Origin: Dendrophyllia cribrosa
Taxonomy: Eukaryota > Cnidaria > Anthozoa > Scleractinia > Dendrophylliidae
Length of the DNA: 64,000 bases
Direction of reading: 5' to 3'
Assembly: GCA_024195265.1 (NCBI GenBank)
Contig: JAJLRJ010000010.1
Location: forward strand, 3,568,135 to 3,632,134
The translations under genes were made by a program, and so were the position numbers. Below, piece by piece: positions 54,801-64,000 of the stretch. The notes beneath the pieces are model-generated. The model was not told the DNA's origin. It saw only the letters and a program-made list of their open reading frames with translations, and made no database searches. Positions within the stretch are counted from its first letter, which is position 1. Every line of letters begins with the position of its first letter.

Positions 54801-57800
54801 CACAAAATTAATAATTTTGTAATAATAAAAGTACCTTTTACAGTAACCTTTTTATTTACAAAAATGATAAAAAAAAATAACACCCAGAAGATAAACACTT
54901 TCTGCTCTCTCCTCTCTTAAGGCTCTAATGGACTTCCTGGCCCCATTTCTCCCTGGATTCCCCCCTCCCTCGTACCCCCCCCACCCCCTGCCCCCCAGCC
55001 CCCCAATGCCTGCCCAGCCTATAAAAAATTAGTCTCCAAGGGCAAAAAAAATTGTTTTTTTTTTGTTTTATATCATTATCACTCACCCTCACACCTTTCC
55101 TGAAAGGGGGGGGGGGGGGGGGAGAGACTGTCCCCGGGAGGGGGGGGGGGGGGGGCACTCAACAAAGTTTTGTACGGGGATGCTCCGCCCCGAGGTCCAA
55201 ACCCTTACCCTTTCATATACCGTTTTTGACAGAAAAGGTACCCCTTTCCTAATACCTTTCATTGAAAATGGTGACCCCTTTCATATACTTTCACTGAAAA
55301 TGATACCCCTTTCCATATAGCCTTTACGTGCATCTGTTTGATATATTTTGAAAGGCCCTTTTTTAATACTTAAATGGCAGTTTTCCCTACCTTTTTTCTG
55401 CTTCAACTCGTGTTTTCGCTACCCTTTCCTATTCTTCGTGAAATCCCGACCCTTTCATATACCTCCAGCCTCAAAAAGGTACCCCTTTCAGGCGGAGCAT
55501 CCCCGTATAGCCCATTAGAAGGAGTACCCCCCCCCCCCCCGGAGACTATCATATAAAAGTGATGGGGGTGATCACCATACATTTTGGGGTTGAAATTCAT
55601 GGTTTGGTACCACTAAGGGTGTTTCAATTGAAAATGACCATTGTAAAAGGTATTCAGATACCTGTTAGGGTAAAAATTAAGCCAGAAAAATATGCTCACA
55701 GAAACGACTTTTCAGATAGAATTCATACCACTTTTCCCTGGCTCCTGATGTTCCAGTCTCTAAATATCAAGAGTGAAATAAACCACATAAATAGAAAGAA
55801 AAATTTATTATCAAGGCATTGCACCTCATTGTCGCAGCTTCTCTGCTAAAACTTATGGCTTTGCAATCGCATGACAGTTTTCACTAAAAAAATTAAACCT
55901 CTGGCACCCCAAGTAGTATCACTAAGGGGTAAAACATGATGTGAGCCACACCCACAAAACAGAAAACCGGTTCCTGATACCTTTAAAAATTAATGAACTC
56001 CTGCGTTTTATATGGGAGCCCCCCCCTCCCTCTGGCACACCCAGTAGTATCACTAAGAGGTAAAACATAATGTGAGCCACACCCACAAAACAGGTTCGTG
56101 GTACCTTAAAAAATTAATGAACTCCCGCGTTTTATATGGGAGCCCCCCCCCCCCCCCCTCCCTCTGGCACACCAAGTAGTATCACTAAGAGGTAAAACAT
56201 AATGTGAGCCACACCCACAAAACAGGTTCCTGATACCTTTAAAAATTTCTGATGAACTCCCCTGTTTTATTACTCCAGGCTCCTGACCTTTCAAAAAGGT
56301 CTGGATCTAGCAATGTATTCTGTATTTCACCTGTTTCTACATTACCTTTATCGTTCTTGCAGGCAGTGTATATCCTGATGCAGAATTTTGTCATCATTAC
56401 TACAGCAGTTCTCTTCAGAATTATCCTGAGGTTTGACCAACATTTTTACTTTTATTGCTAAGAGTGCCAAATTTCATTTTTAAAAATATTGAAAAACCAA
56501 TAGTACCATGCCAAAGTACTGCCAAAGAGGTTTCATTTGAATGGTCACACCATAGGATTTCATTGACAGACTCAAAAGTTAGAACAAATGGTACCATGCA
56601 AAAGAACTGCTGAAGAGGTTTCATTAGAATGGTCACACCATAGGATTTCATCCACAGACTCAAAAGTTAGAACAAATGGTACCATGCAGAAGTACTGCTG
56701 AAGAGGATTCATTTAAATGGTCACACCATAGGATTTCATCAACAGACTCAAAAGTTAGAACAAATGGTACCATGCCAAAGTACTGCCAAAGAGGTTTCAT
56801 TTGAATGGTCACACCATAGGATTTCATTGACAGACTCAAAAGTTAGAACAAATGGTACCATGCCAAAGTACTGCCAAAGAGGTTTCATTTGAATGGTCAC
56901 ACCATAGGATTTCATTGACAGACTCAAAAGTTAGAACAAATGGTACCATGCAAAAGTACTGCTGAAGAGGTTTCATTTGAATGGTCACACCATAGGATTT
57001 CATCCACAGACTCAAAAGTTAGAACAAATGGTACCATGCAAAAGTACTGCCAAAGAGGTTTCATTTGAATGGTCACACCATAGGATTTCATCAACAGACT
57101 CAAAAGTTAGAACAAATGGTAACATGCAAAACTACTGCCAAAGAGGTTTCATTTGAATAGTCACACCATAGGATTTCGTCGACAGACTCAAAAGTTAGAA
57201 CTGCCACATGTCTTCTTATCTTTGCCGCTTGTTGCTGCCCTTCGGCTGATCGGTAAGCCTTCGGCCCACCCCGACTTCTCACAAAAGCGTACCGCGAGAG
57301 AACCTCTGGAACCCAAGGTAATGCAACCAGTACCAAGCCGGGAAAAACATGTTGCTAGTGCTAAGCACGGTAAAATGTGGCTATGCTGGATCGCCGAACA
57401 AGGAACGAAAAGGTGTGCGCGCTTGAACGGGGGAGACGTGGAAACTCGGCGCGAGGAGAGAATCCCACGCGGTCATTTTACCACTCAGTTCATGTGCGTA
57501 TATATATATATATACATACATAGTATAATTTGTTAACGCAGGTTAGAAGGTAGGCAAGACAGAAGTCCTGGGCCCGGTTGTTCGAAAGCCGGTTAACGCT
57601 AACCCAGGATTAAAACTTAACCGAGGATTTAATTTCTCATGATAGAAGTGTTTTCAAAAGCTAATTATAAGTTACATGCAAAGACAAGTCAAAGAGGAAA
57701 CTAAAGGGTAAAAATGCTTTGGAAAAATCGCCATTGATTAATTATTTACTGGAATCAAAATTGATGCTAACCCTGGGTTAGCTTAAGCGCGCTTTGAACA

Positions 57801-59341
57801 ACCCGGCCCGGATGTCGACCTGCAATCTAACTAATAACTACTATACAATACAATGTGATTTAAAATGTACAATTAAAATTCCTAAATAAATATTACATAA
57901 AATCCAAATTTGTAAGATAAATATTGAGATAAATCAATGCATTAACTAAATATTCTGATAATCCTCACATTTGGCCGACGTTATGCAAGGTTAGAGTCAC
58001 CCGTAATGTGATCAGAGAGAAGGTTCTAAGTTATAAATGCAGCCCTGTTTGAAGGTTGATCTACCGACTTGACGGTTCTTGGTCTAGAAACCTCGATGTT
58101 CATCAAGGACTTTCTTATAAAGTTATAAGTCGTGTTTGCCTTCACTATCATGGCATTATATTGAGAACTTGGATGTTAGTACCATATAACGAACACAATC
58201 CGACAGCCCAAACGCAAAATTTACCCCGATATAACGAATAAATGTCAACGCGCGACAAAAGATGACTGCCGAACAGACCAACAGTATGTTCTATACAGCA
58301 AAGGTATAACCTGTACAGTTTTCCAGTGCCGTAGTTGGCCGCCGTAGTTGATATGTACAGTGTAGTACTGTAGCTTGGCAGGCATTAAAGTGCAAATGTT
58401 ATTTGTTCAGCTATCTGAAAATACGTAACACCGTTACAAAATAATTACTAACTATACCTCGATATAACGAACATTTTGGTTGTTTTTCCGCAAATTCGTT
58501 ATAACGAGGTTTTCGAGATAACGAACCAATTTCCCTAGCCGTCCCTTGGCACTTCGTTAAATTAAGGTTCCACTGTATTTTTTATCTTTTTGTCATTTTT
58601 AGGAGAAAGTTGAACCGAGTCCAGTGGGCTTCACTTCTCATCTTATTTTTATCAATTGTTTCTCTCTCAAATGAAAAGAAAGAACTGCATCACGAGCATC
58701 ACCAACGAATCATACGAGATGTATTACCAACGGAAGCAGAGTCGGTAGAGAACGAACACGACACGAGCGTCTGTCGGAAGTTACGACGGACTTCCAAATC
58801 TCCGAATATCACCGATGTCGGCGAAGGAAACCTCGGAACTATTCGTATTGGCGAAGCACACGTATTAGTCATGGTTCAATGCGTGCTGTCTTCGTCAGCA
58901 AACATTTACAATGAAAAAATTTTCAAGGAAGGAGGTGGAATGGAAGAAAGCATTCTCTTACAAAATACCAAGCTGTATATGTTCGGTGTTTTCTTCAACA
59001 CAGCCACGCTGTTTCTCCGACCCGAGTTTCGTTCACATGCGCTAAACTGTGGGCTTTTTTATGGTTACAATCATCACGCAACGCTACTTATTGTTGTCAC
59101 GGCATTCTTTGGGTTGACTGTAGCTCTTATTCTGAAATTCAGAGACAACATGTTTCAAGTGATGTCAAATCAGCTGACCAATGTCGTCATGATTACGTCA
59201 TCTGTATTGTTCCTCGATTTTCATCCTACATTGAGATTCTTTCTGACTGCTCCTGTTGTGCTATTAGCGATTTTTATTTTCAATGCTGGTGGAAAAAATG
59301 AGGTGGTTTCTTCGAAGGAAAGGATTGATAATCTGTTGTGA
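51715..59341 (+). CDS. SLC35A5: SLC35A5-type nucleotide-sugar transporter, five coding exons
   Basis: Join 51715..51868, 53402..53503, 54269..54402, 56363..56430 and 58603..59341. All are GT-AG and phases agree, giving about 398 residues (human 424). SLC35A5 is a multi-pass Golgi/ER protein of the drug/metabolite transporter superfamily, thought to move UDP-sugars. Matching blocks in order: FLLGSIYVSLACSRTLL (TM1), YEYLPVTVNIFAELFKL, KWAVPGLLYFCDNLIGFYIL, NFVIITTAVLFRIIL, NRVQWASLLILFLSIVSL. The last exon has a luminal His/Glu-rich loop, then VQCVLSSSANIYNEKIFKE, KLYMFGVFFN, FFGLTVALILKFRDNMFQVM and FFLTAPVVLLAIFIFNA. Start ATG 51,715 (AACATGGCG) is the first in frame. AATAAA at about 59,545. 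Introns 3 and 4 are full of minisatellites. Confidence 0.93.
51869..53401. other. SLC35A5 intron 1
   Basis: AT-rich with a C-tract of about 34 interrupted by nothing (53,119-53,152). Several open frames but no exon-like match. Confidence 0.6.
53402..53503 (+). CDS. SLC35A5: SLC35A5 exon 2
   Basis: Acceptor TTCACAACAG, donor AAG|GTATGA. GGGYEYLPVTVNIFAELFKL matches the family's YDYLPTTVNVCSELVKL block. Confidence 0.93.
54269..54402 (+). CDS. SLC35A5: SLC35A5 exon 3
   Basis: Acceptor TTTGTGTAG, donor GCT|GTAAGT. Encodes KWRELLKWAVPGLLYFCDNL and FYILLHLSA. Confidence 0.93.
55140..55541. mobile_element. Inverted-repeat element bounded by G/C tracts
   Basis: GTACGGGGATGCTCCGCC at the left and GGCGGAGCATCCCCGTA at the right are inverse. 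A G-run (55,140-55,154) and a C-run (about 55,529-55,541) form the outer ends. The interior repeats ACCCCTTTC and CATATAC many times. A diverged relative may lie at 61,640-62,050. Confidence 0.65.
55898..56270 (+). repeat. Tandem repeat, about 130 bp x 3
   Basis: Units share CTCTGGCAC, AGTAGTATCACTAAG, GGTAAAACAT, GTGAGCCACACCCACAAAAC and TTTTATATGGGAGCCCCCCC. C-run length differs between units (7 to about 19). Confidence 0.85.
56363..56430 (+). CDS. SLC35A5: SLC35A5 exon 4
   Basis: Acceptor TTCTTGCAG, donor GAG|GTTTGA (weak). AVYILMQNFVIITTAVLFRI matches the family helix before the conserved RRKL. Confidence 0.9.
56485..57200 (+). repeat. Tandem repeat in SLC35A5 intron 4, about 88-bp unit x 8
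   Basis: Unit: ACAAATGGTACCATGC, AAAGTACTGC, GAAGAGGTTTCATTTGAATG, GTCACACCATAGGATTTCAT, CAGACTCAAAAGTTAGA. Related to, but distinct from, the 3'-flank array at 59,430-59,940. Confidence 0.9.
57570..57812. mobile_element. TIR element (MITE), about 0.24 kb
   Basis: GGGCCCGGTTGTTCGAAAGC at the left and, inverted, GGGCCGGGTTGTTCAAAGC at the right, followed by GGTTAACGCTAACCC-type text on both sides. A widespread animal MITE type by its ends. Confidence 0.7.
58170..58580. mobile_element. Tc1/mariner-type remnant
   Basis: CCTCGATATAACGAACATTT, TCGTTATAACGAGGTTTTC and GGTTCCACTGTA are characteristic terminal and subterminal sequences of Tigger/mariner-like MITEs. It ends about 25 bp before SLC35A5 exon 5, so it borders the branch point region. 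Confidence 0.6.
58603..59341 (+). CDS. SLC35A5: SLC35A5 exon 5
   Basis: Acceptor TCATTTTTAG, enters in phase 2, stop TGA 59,339. Carries the luminal loop and the last four or five membrane helices, including NIYNEKIFKEGGGMEESI and FRDNMFQVMSNQLTNVVMIT. Confidence 0.95.
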
Positions 59342-59429
59342 GTGAAAAAGAGCCGTGGTAGTGCAAATCGTTTTGTTCCAAGAGCATCTATGTTCAATAT
59401 TGGACTGTAACTCAAATTGCATCGCGAAT

Positions 59430-59945
59430 ATACTGGAAAACAAATGCCACCACTGAAAAGTACTGCTCAATAGCTTTCATTTGAATATCCACACTTTAGG
59501 ATTTGATCCACAGACTCAAAAACTAGAACCACCTTTTACAGCATAATAAACAGTACCACTGAAAAGAACTGCTCAATAGCTTTCATTTGAATGGTCACAC
59601 TTTAGGATTTCATCTACAGACTCAAAAGTTAGAACCACCTTGTACAGCATAATAAACAGCACCACAGGAAAGTACTGCTCAATAGCTTTTATTTGAATAT
59701 CGACACTTTAGGATTTCACCTACAGACTCAAAAGGTAGAACCACCTTGTACAGCATAATAAACAGCACCACAGGAAAGTACTGCTCAATAGCTTTCATTT
59801 GAATAGTGACACTTTAGGATTGCATCCACAGACTCGAAAGTTAGAACCACCTTGTACAACATAATAAACAGTACCACAGGAAAGTACTGCTCATTAGCTT
59901 TCATTTGAATGGTCACACTTTAAGATTTCATCCACACTAAGAGAC
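59430..59945 (+). repeat. Tandem repeat in SLC35A5 3' flank, about 115-bp unit x 4-5
   Basis: Unit: GTACTGCTCAATAGCTTTCA, TTTGAATGGTCACACTTTAG, GATTTCATC, CAGACTCAAAAGTTAGAACC, ACCTTGTACAGCATAATAAA. Each unit supplies AATAAA, so the gene's mRNA end may fall inside the array. Confidence 0.9.
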
Positions 59946-60239
59946 ATCTTGTGCAGCATATAAGAAGAGAACAGAAAAGTCAGAACTGCCCAATAGCTCG
60001 ATTTTCTTGTGGACTTTGACTGACCATTCTTTCACGGAATCTCTCATCTCAGTGGACTCAGTGGTGTTAGTCTTCAAAAACAGATGCCCGCACCATATAA
60101 ATGAATACAATTTTCTCAAATAATAATGAAATAGAGTTTACCTGGTTGTTATGCAATTCAGCACTACATGTATATATAAATTGTATGACGTCTTTAGAAT
60201 TATTTAATGTATTTTTTATTATCCAGTTGATAAATGTAC

Positions 60240-60560
60240 CTTCGTATTGTGCTTCGCAGGCCTGCTTGACATTTTAAGTTGCGTTTGTAGAACTACAATA
60301 ACTTATACGTTAATCACTAAAACAATTATATTGAAGTTGGAACGTTGTGAAATTCTATTAAGAGCTCGCTTGCTTGTATATATATATATATATATATATT
60401 CCATTCCCTTAATAAATGAATATAGGAAAGTGCAGTTCTCAATAATATTGCGCTTCGCAGATCTTCTTAACATTTTAAGTTGCGTTTGTAGGACTTCAAT
60501 AACTTAGATTCATCTTAAATTATTAGTTAAAAGAATTATATTGAAATTTGAACGTTGTAA
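60240..60560 (+). repeat. Tandem duplication, about 205 bp
   Basis: TTGACATTTTAAGTTGCGTT at 60,264 and AACATTTTAAGTTGCGTTTG at about 60,469 start two diverged units, with a (TA)n run (60,378-60,400) between them. Confidence 0.7.
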
Positions 60561-63430
60561 AAGTTATACAAAAAAATAGAGTTCACTTGATGGCATGTAT
60601 ATTTCTTTAATGTAGCTTACTACATCAAATGATGTGTAAATATTTTTTCTTAATAAATTAAAAATGTTAAAATGGGTTCAGTAACTCAATTTATCAATAT
60701 TGACAAAATACAGGCGCCATATGAAGTTCTAAAAGCTTTTCATGTTGATGTGAATTTTTTTACTCTTGCCGGTACGGCAACGAGTTAAGGATTGCCCTCC
60801 TTTTTTCTCCGCGTTTTCGTATCTACTTTTGTGCATCGCGTTAGATCTGGGTACGAGAATATGCACGCATGCACTGCAAGAAAATTTGGAGCCCGCGGGA
60901 AAACGCATATAAGATGCCAGATATATAAAACACGAAAGACAAATCAATGAAAAGTTTAAACGAGTCTTGTGCTCGAAAATTAAAATAACTAAATACGCGT
61001 TTAATATGCAGACGCCTAATACAAAACGCTTTTGGCATATATTGCCGGTTTCGGCCATAAAAAAGGGTTGGTCACACAAGTGTGATAAACTGTTGCTCTG
61101 CTCATATTTTTCGTTAAGATATCGTCATCTACATGTGTGTGTACTGGAACGTACATGCGTGGGAATAGGATGGGGAGGGGGATGCGAACACGGAAGAAAC
61201 CGAAGGGGTGTGAACCCGGGAAAAGGATTAACGAACTAGCGAAACAGGGATTTGTGCGGTGAAAGTATTGTGGATGTAACTGATCGGTAGCGGATCCAGA
61301 CTCCATCGTTAAGGGGGTGGGGGGAGGAGGCAACCTCGTTCAAGAGTTTTTCCCATTTAAAATTTGGGGAGGGGGGGAGGGGGGGTTCCGTTGTGAAAAT
61401 CTGTTATACTGAAAGAAAATTTTCGACCTTTCAAGACATTTTTGCAAGATAATAAAGGGGGTCCCGGTCCCTTCCCAAAATCCGCAACTGAATATCTTCC
61501 AAAGCGCAAGCGAGTGGAAGATACGAATGAAGGGGTTGGAAGCGGGAAGCGAGATGTTCAGACCCCCGGCCCCCTCTTAGGACGGTCACGCAATTGGAAT
61601 ACTGACTCCATGTAGGATATTCAATACAGGTTTACATGAAAAGGCTGCGCCCCAAAGTTTAAACTCTTACCGGTACTAATTTTTGATCGAAATGGTACAA
61701 TTTCATATCCCAACACAAATTGAACCCATCTATGGCAAAGATATTTATAAGCAAAACAGCACATTTTAATTTCAAATTTTATAAGTCTCAGTTTTATACT
61801 TGATTTGATTTAGTTGCTACTCCAACTTTTTTTATCATTAATTTTAACATTAATTTTAGCTTTAAGCTCGGTAATTAGCATGTTTAGATACAACGTTTTG
61901 CAAAAATTAAACAAATTGTTGTGGGACGGTTCAGAGCCGCCTTAAATTTTCGAAATAGCTATTTTCCCTACCTTTTCGTATACTGCAAGCATGCAAGGAA
62001 AGGGCGCCCCTTTTGGTTAAAGCCTCTCCGTATATAGTCCAGTATATGAAGTTCACTACCCCCCCTTCCCCCCTTCCCCCCTTCCCCCCCTTCCCCCTTC
62101 CCCCCTTCCCCCCCTTCCCCCCTTCCCCCCCTTCCCCCCCCCCCCCGCTTCCCGGCTCCACTTGGGCGGGACAAACTGTCGCTCTGCCTGCCAAATTCAC
62201 TGTGATATCGGTGTCTAATAGGTGAGTGAATTGGAATACGTAACAGCAGTTGAAATATTTAAATTCGATCACTGGCGTCGAAAGGTTTTACAGCACAAAA
62301 TTAATGATATAATTAATGTTGAGTCATACCAGCTAAGCAAAAATTTGAATGAAGTTCTCCGTCTGTCCTTTCATTTCCTAGCCAATTTCTGGGTGGTTTT
62401 CAAAATAAGGTGATAAATACATTGCACGCGTAAAATCAGCTGATACTTCGGCTTAAAAATGTCGACATCCTCCAAATACAGCCCCGTGTGTTTAGATCAA
62501 CGGAGCAAAATATTGATTGATTGATATTCCACTTGATACAGTTGAACTGATCACAAGTGAAAGATATTGACGCGAATCGCAATTTTTTAGTACATGTACT
62601 GAAAAAATACCGTACAGCTTCCTCCAAAATTACATTCCGACAGGTTTTATTTTTAAAAATCGGAGCATAACAAACAGTCATGACAAATAAACCAGCCGTT
62701 GACGCTAGAATTTGCTAATGAATTTTTGGGGTATATTTGCTGTCTGTTAAATTATTTATATTACGAATATTGAAACAAAACGCAGCTACTTAAGTAATAT
62801 CCAAGACTCTTTTAACGAAGAAGCAACATTGATAGTCTTCACTCTGGGCTATATTATTTGAAACCTGGTTTTGAACGATGTCTTATTTCTGACCATTATA
62901 TTATATCACGATTTTAATTCAAGAAAAATTATGTTTCCTGCTTAGTTTTTTTTCGGGAAAAATGAAACCAATTTAATTATGGCCCCCTTTTTTGTTTTCG
63001 TGGTACGATGTAATAGATAACTTGATATTTTAATAGAGTTCGAGTTTTTTATCTATATACTGTACTGGCGGAAGAATCGCTGATACAGTACAACTGTAAA
63101 TCACCTATGACGTCGTTAACTCAAGGGTACTGCCGCGTCATTCACTTGAAAACTCTAAGACAGATTGGCCTTGAAATAAAATATTTCTGATGTTGGATTA
63201 AAGTTTCCTTTTTTTTCGTGAACTTCCAAAATTGAACCTCTAATATGTGGCTTGTATTTGCGCGGCAAATTTGCGAATCTTGCGTGATATGAACCTTGGA
63301 ATCGCTACAAAAAGCGAGGGATTGGGCTCTAATATCGAAATCAAAACATTTCACAGAAAGCGAACGCAAGCGCTTTTATTTATGCATAAGTTTTTGCTGT
63401 TTTAACGCTATCTTCCACCGCGAAACGACA
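60561..63430. other. Intergenic, low-complexity tracts, no gene recognised
   Basis: Includes G-rich stretches (61,313-61,387), an interrupted C/T tract of (CCCCTT)n type (62,060-62,146) and a block resembling the 55.1-kb inverted-repeat element. Open frames across the tracts are proline- or glycine-rich artefacts. Confidence 0.5.
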
Positions 63431-64000
63431 ATGGAACATCTTCATTTGGTCGCAGTGTTGTTTGTCACGACTGCCTTGCTTCTATCATTGACAGAAAGCG
63501 TTGGCGACTGGTCTTATCACGGATTTGAAGATCCCAACATGTGGAAATATCACTATCCAGATTGCGCTGGTAGAAAACAATCCCCGATAAACGTTGTTCC
63601 TAAAGAGACAATTTTCGATGCAGAGCTTGCAGACCTAGTTATAAATTATGAGCCCATCGTTTCGGCTGAGCTAACAAACAACGGTCATACGGTTAAAGCC
63701 ACGTTTAAAACCGGGATGTCCAATATTTCTGGTGGTGGCCTGTTATCCAGCTATCGCGCTCTGCAGATGCATTTTCATTGGGGAAGCGACGATTCGCACG
63801 GCTCGGAGCACCAAGTTCTGGGAAAAAAATACCCCATGGAAATACATATTGTGCACTACAATGCTGAAAAATATCCGAACGTTTCGAAAGCTATGAAAAG
63901 AGAAGATGGTTTGGCAGTGCTTGGTATGTTGGTTGAGGTTGTGGAAGAAGATAACCCTGTCTTGAATCCAATAGTGGACAAACTCAACGCGACTCATTAT
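63431..64000 (+). CDS. Alpha-carbonic anhydrase, secreted, 5' part
   Basis: Interconverts CO2 and bicarbonate; in corals, secreted forms act at sites of calcification or carbon supply. 190 codons are open from ATG 63,431 to the window edge. A signal peptide covers residues 1-25 or so (LVAVLFVTTALLLSL). The domain follows from DWSYHGFEDP. The zinc-ligand histidines are H114 and H116 (MHFHWG) and H139 (EIHIVHYN). E127 and E137 are in their usual places, and H86 (NNGHTV) is the proton-shuttle position. All active-site residues in this part are present, so it should be catalytic. Cys45 may form the disulfide of extracellular forms; NVS and NAT are possible glycosylation sites. No intron interrupts these 570 bases. 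The C-terminal third is outside the window, so membrane anchoring cannot be judged. Confidence 0.93.
   Translation, partial: MEHLHLVAVLFVTTALLLSLTESVGDWSYHGFEDPNMWKYHYPDCAGRKQSPINVVPKETIFDAELADLVINYEPIVSAELTNNGHTVKATFKTGMSNISGGGLLSSYRALQMHFHWGSDDSHGSEHQVLGKKYPMEIHIVHYNAEKYPNVSKAMKREDGLAVLGMLVEVVEEDNPVLNPIVDKLNATHY

Noticed and set aside
1..64000. Bacterial-type operons, defence systems or phage
   Set aside because: Introns, poly(A)-type signals, eukaryotic transposons and animal proteins show this is a eukaryotic chromosome.

Overview
The window is animal nuclear DNA, most likely from an anthozoan cnidarian such as a stony coral. Genes are split by GT-AG introns. The host proteins resemble animal GPATCH1, SLC35A5 and a secreted alpha-carbonic anhydrase. 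The intergenic and intronic DNA is AT-rich and full of small TIR transposons, Penelope-like retroelements and minisatellites. The species is inferred from gene and repeat style, not from a database search.

Layout. 1-11.5 kb: no convincing host gene; dispersed repeats, a tRNA-derived SINE, an 85-bp satellite (5.13-6.59 kb) and several TIR elements. 11.5-18.7 kb: a stack of TTAA-targeting DNA transposons. At its core is a nearly complete 6.15-kb Kolobok/T2-type transposon (11,912-18,063). It carries a THAP-domain DDE transposase on the + strand and, converging on it, a gene whose protein matches the cytoplasmic 'ballast' domain of the P2X7 receptor. 18.7-21.4 kb: the resumed satellite, then a head-to-head inverted pair of Penelope-like elements. 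24.4-49.8 kb: GPATCH1, five coding exons. Its 18.7-kb first intron holds a Tc1/mariner-like element, an 8.7-kb array of a 76/77-bp minisatellite, a LINE fragment and a second head-to-head Penelope-like pair. 51.7-59.3 kb: SLC35A5, five coding exons. 63.4 kb to the end: the first 190 codons of an alpha-carbonic anhydrase, cut by the window edge.

The three host genes are all on the + strand and look unrelated in function: spliceosome-associated protein, Golgi/ER nucleotide-sugar transporter, and secreted CO2/bicarbonate enzyme. The most interesting system is the Kolobok-type element. Two genes converge inside TTAA-flanked TIRs, both ends carry the same 16-bp motif about 195 bp inside the terminus, and the second gene encodes a P2X7-ballast-like zinc protein. 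This suggests that this domain travels, or has travelled, as cargo of a DNA transposon. The second notable pattern is that two independent Penelope-like insertions are both head-to-head inverted dimers with 12-14 bp target duplications and hammerhead-like ribozyme motifs at both outer ends.
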